From contig CBFIJK010000011.1 in the NCBI GenBank assembly GCA_965662745.1, positions 1-64,000 on the forward strand: a stretch of DNA of 64,000 nt, written 5' to 3'. The notes under the pieces are model-generated. The model was not told the DNA's origin, made no database searches, and was given only the letters and a program-made list of their open reading frames with translations. This document shows, one piece after another, positions 51,920 through 59,775 of this stretch. Within the stretch, counting starts at the first letter, position 1; each line of letters starts with the position of its first letter. Made by a program: the position numbers and the translations under genes. The DNA comes from Anianibacter sp965662745 (GTDB lineage Bacteria; Pseudomonadota; Alphaproteobacteria; Rhodobacterales; Rhodobacteraceae).

Positions 51920-52951
51920 ATGGATCAGCAAAAGACCATGAACATTGCAAGCATGACAGAGCATGAGGCGATCAATGCGATGTCACAGTCGCAGGTCGCT
52001 ATGGTGCTGACCAATCCGAACATGCCGGACAACCCCATCGTCTACGTGAACCGCAGCTTCGAGCGGATCACGGGCTATTCCAGCGCGATGATCGTCGGGC
52101 AGAACTGCCGCTTTCTTCAGGGCGAGGGCACCGATCCCGACAGCGTCACGAAGCTGCGCGAAGGTATCGCCGCGCGCGAAGATGTGGCGGTCGATCTGCT
52201 GAATTACCGCGCCGATGGCAGCACGTTCTACAACCGGCTTCTGGTGTCTCCGATCTTCAATTCCGAGGATGAGCTGGCGTTCTTTCTGGGCATCCAGAAG
52301 GAACTGTCAGCGAATGACATCCGCAAGATCCCGATCCGCAGCGAAGAAGCGCTGCGGGAAATTCAGCACCGGATCAAGAACCACCTGTCGATGATCGTCG
52401 GTCTCATCCGACTGCAAAAGCGCGAGGCATCGGGGCCCGACGGCCTGAATGCGCTGGCCCGCCGCGTCGAAAGCCTGCAGCTTCTCTACGAGGAAATGAC
52501 CGGCGAGGGATCGACGGACAACAAGGATATGGTCGCCCTTGGCGCCTATATCGCGCGGGTCGGCAACGCGATCGCACATCTAGACGGGCGCGCAGGCATC
52601 CGCACCAATATCGACGTGGACTCTATCGAGGTGCCCGTGGACATGGCGGTGCGCATTGGCCTTATCGTGTCAGAGGTGATGACCAACGCGCTTCAGCATG
52701 CGTTCGACGGGCGCGACACGGGATCGGTCGATCTGCGCATGCAGGCGCTCTCGGGTGGGAATTTGCGCGTCTCGATCGGGGATGACGGCATCGGTATCCC
52801 GGAGGGCGTGAAATGGCCCGACATGAACAGCCTAGGGGGCCGCATCGTCTGTGGCCTCATCGACGGCCTTGGCGCGACCCTTGATGTGAACCGGGGCGCG
52901 GCAGGCACGGTCATCACGCTGGATATTCCAGCGGCAACTTCCTTGGAATGA
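51920..52951 (+). CDS. LOV-domain blue-light sensor histidine kinase (HisKA_2 type)
   Basis: The protein is 343 aa from ATG 51920 (preceded by GGGA). Residues about 15-128 form a PAS/LOV domain with the photoactive motif GQNCRFLQ (C63) and the conserved flavin-contacting glutamine near residue 126 (FFLGIQ). EIQHRIKNHLSMIVGLIRLQ follows, a HisKA_2-type phosphoacceptor with H150, and then an HATPase region (SEVMTNALQHAF at about 251-262, GDDGIGIPEG). There is no membrane segment. The gene lies between scoA and scoB, 12 bp before scoB, so light sensing and CoA-transferase expression are linked at least transcriptionally. No response regulator is nearby. Confidence 0.9.
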   Translation: MDQQKTMNIASMTEHEAINAMSQSQVAMVLTNPNMPDNPIVYVNRSFERITGYSSAMIVGQNCRFLQGEGTDPDSVTKLREGIAAREDVAVDLLNYRADGSTFYNRLLVSPIFNSEDELAFFLGIQKELSANDIRKIPIRSEEALREIQHRIKNHLSMIVGLIRLQKREASGPDGLNALARRVESLQLLYEEMTGEGSTDNKDMVALGAYIARVGNAIAHLDGRAGIRTNIDVDSIEVPVDMAVRIGLIVSEVMTNALQHAFDGRDTGSVDLRMQALSGGNLRVSIGDDGIGIPEGVKWPDMNSLGGRIVCGLIDGLGATLDVNRGAAGTVITLDIPAATSLE

Positions 52952-52963
52952 CGGAGTAACCAA

Positions 52964-53590
52964 ATGCCTTGGGACAGGAACCAGATGGCCGCACGCGCGG
53001 CACAGGAACTGGAAGACGGTATGTATGTGAACCTCGGCATCGGGATCCCGACGCTGGTGGCGAACTACATCCCGGACGGCATCGACGTGACGCTGCAGTC
53101 CGAGAACGGGATGCTGGGCATCGGCCCCTTCCCGACCGAAGATGAAATCGACCCCGATCTCATCAACGCGGGCAAGCAGACCGTGACTGAACTGGCGCGT
53201 ACCAGCTATTTCGACAGCGCACAGTCCTTCGGCATGATCCGTGGCGGCAAGATCGCGATGGCGATCCTTGGCGCGATGGAAGTGGCCGAGAACGGCGACC
53301 TGGCGAACTGGATGATCCCCGGCAAGCTGGTCAAGGGCATGGGCGGCGCGATGGATCTTGTGGCCGGCGTCAAGCGCGTGGTCGTGGTGATGGACCACAC
53401 GAACAAGGCGGGCGATCCTAAACTTCTGAAGGAATGTACGCTGCCGCTGACCGGCACCGCTGTGGTGAACCGTATCATTACCAATCTGGGCGTGCTTGAC
53501 GTGGTCGAGGGCGGCCTGAAGATCGTGGAATGCGCCGATGGCGTGACCGAGGACGAGATACGCGCATCGACCGAGGCGACGATCGTCTAG
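52964..53590 (+). CDS. scoB: 3-oxoacid CoA-transferase, subunit B
   Basis: The 208-aa subunit starts MPWDRNQMAARAAQELEDGMYVNLGIGIPTLVANYIP and holds the catalytic glutamate in LQSENGMLGIGPFP. The final part ends AVVNRIITNLGVLDV. It pairs with ScoA at 51202. The start follows GACGGAGTAACCAA. A strong terminator follows, which closes the three-gene unit. Confidence 0.94.
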   Translation: MPWDRNQMAARAAQELEDGMYVNLGIGIPTLVANYIPDGIDVTLQSENGMLGIGPFPTEDEIDPDLINAGKQTVTELARTSYFDSAQSFGMIRGGKIAMAILGAMEVAENGDLANWMIPGKLVKGMGGAMDLVAGVKRVVVVMDHTNKAGDPKLLKECTLPLTGTAVVNRIITNLGVLDVVEGGLKIVECADGVTEDEIRASTEATIV

Positions 53591-53615
53591 ACGTCTCTCA
53601 CAGGCGAATGTCATA

Positions 53616-53656
53616 GCGGCGCCGCCCCTCTCGGGTGCGGCGCCGCAGTCTTTTCA
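53616..53656 (+). terminator. Terminator of the scoA-LOV-scoB unit
   Basis: Two copies of the self-palindromic GCGGCGCCGC (53616-53625 and 53637-53646) form a 10-bp stem with an 11-base loop, followed by AGTCTTTTC. It lies 26 bp after the scoB stop. Confidence 0.8.
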
Positions 53657-53709
53657 GGACAGGCCCTGGGGATCAGGGAGGCGAAATCCCCAAGATCGCC
53701 TGAGGTAAA

Positions 53710-53886
53710 TCACTCGCCTTCGGCGCTTTCCGCTTTCAAACGCTCGAAAATGGCAAGTGCGGCCGGGCTGTGGATGTCCGACGGCGTGGCGCCTTGGGTG
53801 GACACGGTTTCAACCGGAACATCCATCGCGAAGGCGGGTGCAGAAATGCCAAAGACGGCGACGAGGGCGATAAGAGTCGTTTTCAT
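53710..53886 (-). CDS. Small secreted protein, paralogue 1
   Basis: This 58-aa protein starts MKTTLIALVAVFGISAPAFA (signal peptide), leaving a mature part of under 40 residues that ends ALAIFERLKAESAEGE. Its neighbour at 53916 ends ARAIFAQLRAESLENE, so the two share a C-terminal helix and are tandem paralogues. Both starts are preceded by the same AAAGGACCAT sequence. At 58 residues it is easily missed by gene finders. Function unknown. Confidence 0.65.
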   Translation of the reverse strand: MKTTLIALVAVFGISAPAFAMDVPVETVSTQGATPSDIHSPAALAIFERLKAESAEGE

Positions 53887-53915
53887 GGGAATGGTCCTTT
53901 CAGATCAGGTTGGGA

Positions 53916-54182
53916 TTATTCGTTCTCAAGGCTCTCGGCCCGAAGCTGGGCAAAGATCGCCCGGGCGCGGTCGTTGTGCGCGTTCGAGGCAGAGAAGCTG
54001 AAGCTCTCACCGTCAAAAAAGACGGTCGCGTCCGTGCCGGTTTCGCTTTGCGCGAATTTCAGCTGTGCAAGCTGCGACGTCGTCAGGCCGGACTGGCCGG
54101 TCTGCGCCTCAAGCTGGCTTTGTGCGAAAGCCGGGGCGCCAAGGGTTGCGGCCAGGGCGGCGATAAGGGCGATGCGTGTCAT
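53916..54182 (-). CDS. Small secreted protein, paralogue 2
   Basis: This 88-aa protein has a signal peptide (MTRIALIAALAATLGAPAFAQ) and a glutamine- and serine-rich middle (TSQLAQLKFAQSETGTDATVFFDGESFSFSASNAHNDRA). The C-terminal helix AIFAQLRAESLENE is shared with the protein at 53710. It is presumably periplasmic. The pair faces the sco unit convergently and is transcribed in the same direction as the transglycosylase. I know similar unannotated proteins in Rhodobacteraceae but no function. Confidence 0.7.
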   Translation of the reverse strand: MTRIALIAALAATLGAPAFAQSQLEAQTGQSGLTTSQLAQLKFAQSETGTDATVFFDGESFSFSASNAHNDRARAIFAQLRAESLENE

Positions 54183-54569
54183 GGTATGGTCCTTTCCAGT
54201 TGTGTTTGGGTTCTGGCCGGCGGGGCCGACCGTTGCGGTGTCGATGGACTGAAGATGGGCCGATTGCGGACCTCGCGAAACGCGCAGACCGGCAGAGATC
54301 AGCGTTCATACATGCACTCAACTCGGCGGGAGGATCGGTGCGTTTCGCGTGAGGGATGCCCGGATGGCCTTAAACGTCAGGCGTATTCGCTGCATCCCGG
54401 GCGCCGCTAAGGGTGACGTTGCGAAAGGCACCATCGGCAGCCTGTGGATAAATCTCACGACACGCTCGCGAACCCGCGACGGGTTTGTTTCAAATCGGCC
54501 TGTTGCCGCTAACGGCCCCGCGACGAGGCGTTACGTAAAGGAAGGCGTTTGAAACGGCGCCTGGGCGCT
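54183..54569. other. Intergenic region, 387 bp
   Basis: I find no convincing gene here. It should hold the promoter of the small secreted protein pair and the 3' end of the transglycosylase unit. One perfect DnaA-box match (TTATCCACA on the minus strand, 54443-54451) is present but isolated. A short AACCCG/CGGGTT hairpin near 54472-54487 is too small to call a terminator. Confidence 0.5.
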
Positions 54570-55388
54570 TCAGCGGCTTGCAGAGACGAAAACACACCCG
54601 TCGCTCGCCAGTACCGGCGGTGTGAGGCATAGCGCCTTGGCGACGCGCCAGGCGCTCAGGACCTTGGGGATGTACTCTCGCGTCTCTTTATAGGGGGGCA
54701 CGCCCTGATGCTCTCGGACAGCGCCCTCGCCCGCGTTGTAGCCCGCAAGCATCAGGATCGGGTCCTCGGCAAAGCGGTTCGCCAGCCAGTCGAGATAGGC
54801 AACACCACCCCGTATGCTGGCGGAGGGGTCGAGCATGTCCTCGACGCCGAACCGCGTGGCCGTGTCGGGCATGAGCTGCATGATGCCCGTCGCGCCAGCG
54901 CTGCTGACGGCATCGGTGCGTCCAGCAGATTCCACACCGATCACCGCAAGGGCAAGCGCGGGCGACACCTTGGTCCCCACCGTCGCCGTAAGGATGTCGA
55001 TGCCGTGGGTCGCCGCGATGTCATTGAGAAGCTGCATGCTGGGCGTGCCGCGCCGGAACGCCTCTGGTGCGGCATCAAGCGCGCGCTCTGCCGCGTCGAT
55101 ACGGCCTGGCCCGGCATTGGCCAGCGAGGGCGCGACAACGGACCAGTACCATTCGGCGGCCGATGCGCTGGATATCGTCTCATCCGGCAACGGCAAGAGC
55201 GGCGGCGGCGCGACCGGTTCTTCGATCTGAATGGTGATCCGGCGGTCCTGACCGGCCGATGGCGGCTTTACCCGCTTGGCGGAAAACTCGGGGAACGGCG
55301 CCGGAGAAGGCCGCGCGTCGTCCTGTGCAAGCGCTGGACAGGCATAAAGCCCCGCCGCGACGCAGATCATTCCAACCGTTTTTTTCAT
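54570..55388 (-). CDS. Lytic transglycosylase, SLT family
   Basis: The protein is 272 aa from MKKTVGMICVAAGLYACPALAQ. A proline-rich linker (about 25-90) precedes a C-terminal SLT domain: ALALAVIGVESAGRTDAVSSAGATGIMQLMPDTATRFGV with the catalytic glutamate in GVESAG, then MLAGYNAGEGAV. It cleaves peptidoglycan and would act in the periplasm. It lies next to the Tad pilus cluster, divergent from flp1, which suggests it opens the wall for the pilus machine. That role is an inference from location. Confidence 0.92.
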   Translation of the reverse strand: MKKTVGMICVAAGLYACPALAQDDARPSPAPFPEFSAKRVKPPSAGQDRRITIQIEEPVAPPPLLPLPDETISSASAAEWYWSVVAPSLANAGPGRIDAAERALDAAPEAFRRGTPSMQLLNDIAATHGIDILTATVGTKVSPALALAVIGVESAGRTDAVSSAGATGIMQLMPDTATRFGVEDMLDPSASIRGGVAYLDWLANRFAEDPILMLAGYNAGEGAVREHQGVPPYKETREYIPKVLSAWRVAKALCLTPPVLASDGCVFVSASR

Positions 55389-55722
55389 GCCGGGCCTGCC
55401 CTGCCCCTGATTTTTCTTGTGATTCACTATCCCAGAAAGCGCCTTTGAAGGCCAGATCGACGTGATTCCTTTGCCCCGAAAACCGACCAAACCCCAAAGC
55501 GCAAGTTTTCTATTAATTTTTTATCTCTTATTTTCAAATAGTTATGCGATACACGCCTAAGAAAATCCGACAATCCAAAATTGTACGAATGCCGCCTAAA
55601 TCATGCCTGATTTGAAGGGCTAATTCATCTCATCCGAAGCGGGGACGGCAACAACGCAACGACCCGGACCCGCCAAGGTAGACTGCAAACTTGGACATTG
55701 AAAACCCAGAGGGACAAGACAC
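55389..55722. other. Divergent regulatory region between transglycosylase and flp1
   Basis: These 334 bp carry no gene I can support. The stretch 55504-55560 is strikingly AT-rich compared with the GC-rich surroundings and is a natural promoter candidate for one or both genes. A clear -35/-10 pair is not evident. The flp1 ribosome-binding site (AGAGGG) lies at about 55709-55714. Confidence 0.5.
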
Positions 55723-55926
55723 ATGATCAACTTCATCAAGAACTTCAAGAACGACGAAGACGGCGCAGTTACTGTTGACTTCGTGGTTGTGACCGCAGCT
55801 GTTGTTGGCCTCGGCATCGCCGTTCTCGCCACGCTGGCCGACGGCATCACCGACACCGCAGCCGCTCTCGAGACCGGCATGGCGACGAACGTGACGGCTC
55901 AGACCTACACCGCACAGACCGACTAA
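55723..55926 (+). CDS. flp1: Flp-type pilin 1
   Basis: The 67-aa prepilin has leader MINFIKNFKNDEDG, then a hydrophobic helix AVTVDFVVVTAAVVGLGIAVL. Cleavage after G14 by a TadV/CpaA-type peptidase would give mature AVTVDF. The usual Flp +5/+6 residues E-Y are D-F here, a variant typical of Rhodobacterales Flp-like pilins. It is the major pilin candidate of the Tad system downstream. A strong hairpin separates it from flp2. Confidence 0.85.
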   Translation: MINFIKNFKNDEDGAVTVDFVVVTAAVVGLGIAVLATLADGITDTAAALETGMATNVTAQTYTAQTD

Positions 55927-55952
55927 TTCGCGGTTCGTCGAAAGACGTTTCA

Positions 55953-55991
55953 GGAAGCCGCACCTGCTGCCAGGTGCGGCTTTCCTTTTTC
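55953..55991 (+). terminator. Terminator/attenuator between flp1 and flp2
   Basis: A perfect 10-bp stem (GCCGCACCTG / CAGGTGCGGC, 55957-55966 and 55971-55980, loop CTGC) extends by further pairs and is followed by TTTCCTTTTT. Most flp1 transcripts should end here, giving more flp1 than flp2 product. Confidence 0.8.
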
Positions 55992-56027
55992 AAGAGAAGC
56001 TTCAGCCGCAAGACCGAGGAGAAAGCT

Positions 56028-56231
56028 GTGTTCAAACGCTTCCAAAACTTTGGACAGGACGAGACGGGCGCCGTCACGGTCGATTTCGTCGTCGTCACGG
56101 CAGGCGTTGTTGGATTGGGTATGGCGGTGGTCATTACGCTGGCTGACCATATCCTCGATATCTCGAACGTCGTCGAAGATGAGATCCAGGCCGGGATTTC
56201 GGTGCAAACCTACGCGGCCCAAACCGACTAG
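56028..56231 (+). CDS. flp2: Flp-type pilin 2 (GTG start)
   Basis: The protein is 67 aa when read from GTG 56028, which follows GAGGAGAAAGCT with ideal spacing. An in-frame ATG at 55974 lies in the terminator stem and is rejected. From the GTG the leader is 14 residues (MFKRFQNFGQDETG), the same length as flp1, followed by AVTVDFVVVTAGVVGLGMAVV. The two pilins share the core and end QTYAAQTD / QTYTAQTD. It is probably a minor pilin or a spare copy from tandem duplication. Confidence 0.8.
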   Translation: MFKRFQNFGQDETGAVTVDFVVVTAGVVGLGMAVVITLADHILDISNVVEDEIQAGISVQTYAAQTD

Positions 56232-56236
56232 ATCGA

Positions 56237-56280
56237 CAGCGGCATGACGCGCCGAAAGGCGCCTCATGCGCTGCCTTTTC
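56237..56280 (+). terminator. Terminator after flp2
   Basis: A long stem (GCATGA-C-GCGCC / GGCGC-C-TCATGC around a GAAA tetraloop, with outer CAGC/GCTG pairing) is followed by CCTTTTC. It lies just after the flp2 stop and separates the pilin genes from cpaB. Confidence 0.7.
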
Positions 56281-56416
56281 GCTGTTGGAACCGGGTATTG
56301 TTCCAAATCCTTCAACTCTTCGCTGTTTCACCCGATTTACGCCTGATTTCACCCATAGCGTACCAAGGAAGGCGCAAAGCGCCGTTCGGGCAGCCTGAGG
56401 CTTGGAAGGGTAAAAC

Positions 56417-57283
56417 ATGAAACTCGCTTTTTATTCGGTATTGGTTCTCGGCGTCGGCCTCGCAGGCGGCGCGGTCTACATGGCCAACAATTATATCGGC
56501 CAGTACGAGGCCGCCCTTGAAGAAGAGCGCGCAACCCGCGCACCGGCCATCCCGCTGACCCAGGTCATCGTGGCCCAGAACCCCTTGAAATATGGCCAGA
56601 AGATCACGACCGAGGATGTCATTCTTGTGCCGTGGCCCGAAGAGTCGCTGCCCGAGGGCACGTTTTCAAGCTTTGAGGATTTCTTCCTTCAAGGCCCCGA
56701 AATCCTGCGCAGCGCCACCCGGACGATCGAACCGTTCGAGGCCGTGCTCGCGGCGAAAGTCACCAATCCGGGCGAATTCGCATCCGTGACCGCCCGTCTG
56801 CAGAAGGGGATGCGCGCTTTTGCGATCAACGTGGACGTCTCGACCGGCGTTTCGGGCTTTTTGCGCCCCGGCGATGTGGTCGACGTATACTGGACAGGTG
56901 CTCTGCCCGGCGGTGAACGCGGCGGCGCGACGCGCCTGATCCAGTCGAACATGCAGCTGATCGCCGTCGACCAGATGGCCAACCTTGACGCGTCAAAGCC
57001 GACGATCGCGCGCACGGTGACTGTTCAGGCGACACCGGAACAGGTCGCGCGCCTCGCGCAGGCCCAGAATTCCGGCAAACTGTCGCTTGCCCTTGTGGGC
57101 GAAGACGGGGGCCTCGCACTTGATACGTCGGTCGCGATCGACCAGCGCGCGCTTCTCGGCATCGTCGACGAAGAGCCCGAGGAAGAAGAAGTCGTCGAGG
57201 TCCAGCCTGAGAAGAAGGTTTGCACCATTCGCACTCGCCGCGGCAACGACACCGTCGAAACCGTCATTCCCTGCCGCGACTGA
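56417..57283 (+). CDS. cpaB: Tad pilus assembly protein CpaB (RcpC)
   Basis: This 288-aa protein has an N-terminal membrane anchor (FYSVLVLGVGLAGGAVYMA) and a SAF-type domain (LTQVIVAQNPLKYGQKITTEDVILVPWP). FAINVDVSTGVSGFLRPGDVVDVYWTG follows, the RcpC/CpaB signature. It acts in the periplasm with the CpaC secretin. The C-terminal acidic stretch (DEEPEEEEVVEV) precedes two cysteines. It is the first of the main string of pilus machine genes. Confidence 0.93.
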   Translation: MKLAFYSVLVLGVGLAGGAVYMANNYIGQYEAALEEERATRAPAIPLTQVIVAQNPLKYGQKITTEDVILVPWPEESLPEGTFSSFEDFFLQGPEILRSATRTIEPFEAVLAAKVTNPGEFASVTARLQKGMRAFAINVDVSTGVSGFLRPGDVVDVYWTGALPGGERGGATRLIQSNMQLIAVDQMANLDASKPTIARTVTVQATPEQVARLAQAQNSGKLSLALVGEDGGLALDTSVAIDQRALLGIVDEEPEEEEVVEVQPEKKVCTIRTRRGNDTVETVIPCRD

Positions 57284-57452
57284 TAGGCCTACAGGCACGG
57301 GGCGGCACCGCATGTGGTGTGTGTTGCCCCCTGCCCACATGAAGACCCCCCTCCAAGCACCTGAATGTTGCAATAAAAAGCGTTCTCCCCCATCCTCTGA
57401 TCCAAACCGGGCAAAAGATCCGGTTACACCGTGATCAGAGAGGCAGGATCAC

Positions 57453-58877
57453 ATGACAGTTTTGGCAAGCCTACGGGCGGCATCCCTTGCCGCTTTCGCA
57501 TGTCTTGTGCCCGCCATTCCGGCCGAGGCGCAGAATTTGCGGATCATGGACGAGCAGGCGCGCGGTGGCACCCTTGAGGTTCCGATCAACCGCGCCGTTG
57601 TCGTCGAAAGCGACGTTCCCTTCGCGGAACTGTCCATCGCGAACCCGTCCATCGCAGATATCTCGACCCTTTCGGATCGCAGCATCTATGTTCTGGGCAA
57701 GCAGCCCGGGCGCACGACCCTGACCCTTCTGGGGTCTGATGGTCGTCTTCTCACGAATGTCGACGTCCAGGTCAGCCAGGATGTCGGCGAATTCAAGGAA
57801 CGTCTGCTTCAGATCTTTCCCGATGAGCAGATCGAAGTGCGCACGGCAAATGACGGTATCGTCCTGTCCGGCGTGGTCTCCAGCGCGACGATCGTGGATC
57901 GCGCGCTGGACCTCGCCGAACGTTACGCACCGGGCCGTATTTCCAACATGATGGCCGTGGGCGGCACCCAGCAGGTGATGCTGAAGGTCCGCTTCGCCGA
58001 GATGCGCCGGTCCGTGCGCAAACAGCTTGGCGCGTCGCTTGGCACCTCGGTCGGTGGGAATTCCGTCAGCTTCGGCGGCGGCAATGGCCAGTTCGCGGAT
58101 GCGAGTGTCTTCGAAGGCGTGATCAACGGAACCGGCGCGTCCGTCGCGGGTAACGCGAATGGCCGTTACCTCTTTGGATTCAATCTTGGCGGCGTTCAGG
58201 CCGCCCTCTTGATCGAGGCCCTTGAATCGAAGGGCCTTGTGCGGACGCTGGCGGAACCGAACCTCGCCGCATTGTCCGGGCAAGAAGCAAAATTCCACGC
58301 GGGTCAGGAATATCCCGTTCCAGTGGCGACAGATAATGGCATCGGCATCGAGTATCGCCCCTTCGGCGTAGAGATGACTTTTACGCCGGTCGTTCTGGCC
58401 GACAAGACGATCAACCTCGAAATCTCGTCCTCGGTCTCGAACCTCGATACGACGCTCAGCACCACCGCCAATGGCGTGACCGTGAACGGTTTTTCGCGGC
58501 GTGAGGCGTCGACCACGGTCGAGCTGAAGGACGGCGAAAGCTTTGCGATCGCGGGGCTCTTGCAGGACAACTTCGCCGACGGGAAATCGGCGGTTCCATT
58601 CCTGGGCGATATACCGGTTCTCGGCGCGCTCTTCCGCAGCACCCAGTACGAACGCAGCCAGACAGAGCTTGTGGTCATCATCACCGCGCATCTCGTGTCG
58701 CCGACACGCGGCGAAGCGCTGGCACTGCCGACCGACCGGGTCGAGCTTCCGACCGAGGCAGAGCTGTTCCTTTATGGCAACCTGTCCGGTGGTGAAAACC
58801 GGAGGCCGAAAAAGGGCGCCGCGGCAGAAGTCGCGGGCCAGGATTTCTCGGCCCCCTACGGCTATGTAATGGATTGA
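57453..58877 (+). CDS. cpaC: Tad secretin CpaC (RcpA)
   Basis: This 474-aa outer-membrane secretin has a signal peptide ending AIPAEAQ. The pilus N-terminal domain (about 25-105) is followed by a BON-like region and then the secretin domain (AALLIEALESKGLVRTLAEPNLAALSGQEAKFHAGQEYPVPV...), ending in FLGDIPVLGALFRSTQYERSQTELVVIITAHLV. It forms the pore through which the pilus passes. It lies 169 bp after cpaB. Confidence 0.94.
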   Translation: MTVLASLRAASLAAFACLVPAIPAEAQNLRIMDEQARGGTLEVPINRAVVVESDVPFAELSIANPSIADISTLSDRSIYVLGKQPGRTTLTLLGSDGRLLTNVDVQVSQDVGEFKERLLQIFPDEQIEVRTANDGIVLSGVVSSATIVDRALDLAERYAPGRISNMMAVGGTQQVMLKVRFAEMRRSVRKQLGASLGTSVGGNSVSFGGGNGQFADASVFEGVINGTGASVAGNANGRYLFGFNLGGVQAALLIEALESKGLVRTLAEPNLAALSGQEAKFHAGQEYPVPVATDNGIGIEYRPFGVEMTFTPVVLADKTINLEISSSVSNLDTTLSTTANGVTVNGFSRREASTTVELKDGESFAIAGLLQDNFADGKSAVPFLGDIPVLGALFRSTQYERSQTELVVIITAHLVSPTRGEALALPTDRVELPTEAELFLYGNLSGGENRRPKKGAAAEVAGQDFSAPYGYVMD

Positions 58878-58881
58878 CGAG

Positions 58882-59580
58882 ATGCTGACGCGACCCATCC
58901 CGCGCGCCGCCCTGATCGCGATCGCCGTTCTCGGCGTCACGGCCTGCGCGCCCCGCGAAACCTACCGCGATCTGTTTGTCGAGGCCGGAAGCGGCCTGGA
59001 CGAAGGCGGCTTCGGCAATGCCACGGCGAACAACACCCAGGTTCAGCAGGGCGATACCGGCTATCTTGTCGGGCTCGACAATGAATTCAAACGCCGCGTT
59101 CCTGTGATGGTGTATTTTGACTTCAACTCGTCAGCGCTCAATCCTGACGCGGTCGAGGCGCTGCGCCAGCAGGCCGCGTTCATCCGCTCCTACCCCGCGA
59201 TCCGCTTTTCCGTTTACGGACACGCGGATGCGGTGGGATCGGCGGCATACAACAAGCGTCTGGGTCTGAAACGTGCGCAAACGGTCGTGGCCTACCTGAT
59301 TTCGCTTGGCGTCGACCGCGACCGGCTGGAAGCGCTCGTGTCCTTTGGTGAGAGCCAGCTTGCGGTACCGACGCAGGACCGCGAACGCCAGAACCGGCGG
59401 GCCACGACCAAGGTCGCGGGCTATGTCGACAAGTCCGAACGCACGCTTGACGGCAAATACGCAAAGACGGTTTACGAAGGATACATCACCTCGGCGAGAC
59501 GTTCGACCAGCGGCGGAGGCGGCGAAGGCGCTGGCGCAGCGGCGACCGGCGCAGCGGCGGCGCTAGGCGGCGGGCAGTAG
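58882..59580 (+). CDS. OmpA-domain lipoprotein of the Tad cluster
   Basis: This 232-aa protein has a lipoprotein signal (LGVTAC) and an OmpA-like peptidoglycan-binding domain (VYFDFNSSALNPDAVEALRQQA, GHADAVGSAAYNKRLGLKRA, FGESQLAVPTQDRERQNRRA). A glycine/alanine-rich tail follows. It probably anchors the CpaC pore to the wall. In Rhodobacterales it takes the position where other taxa have the RcpB or CpaD genes. It starts 4 bp after cpaC. Confidence 0.9.
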   Translation: MLTRPIPRAALIAIAVLGVTACAPRETYRDLFVEAGSGLDEGGFGNATANNTQVQQGDTGYLVGLDNEFKRRVPVMVYFDFNSSALNPDAVEALRQQAAFIRSYPAIRFSVYGHADAVGSAAYNKRLGLKRAQTVVAYLISLGVDRDRLEALVSFGESQLAVPTQDRERQNRRATTKVAGYVDKSERTLDGKYAKTVYEGYITSARRSTSGGGGEGAGAAATGAAAALGGGQ

Positions 59581-59775
59581 GCGCGCTAGCGACAGCGCGC
59601 TGCAACTGTCTCTGAAATACCGATATTTTCAAAGATTTGGTCGTAATGTTGCCCACATCTTTCGCAATGATCCCCTCAAGGAAAGGCAGTCCCGCCGTGT
59701 TTTGGCGGGGCCGCGCAAGGGGCAAAAGCACGAACGCTCCGGTCGCGCGGCCATGCCGAAGGCAAAGGTAGACCG

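Noticed and set aside
54443..54451. Perfect DnaA box, possible origin
   Set aside because: Only one box and no AT-rich unwinding region or dnaA/parAB/hemE genes nearby. About one such match is expected by chance in 64 kb on two strands.
57295..57345. Hairpin between cpaB and cpaC as terminator
   Set aside because: The stem depends on wobble pairs and lacks a T tract. cpaC is expected to be cotranscribed.
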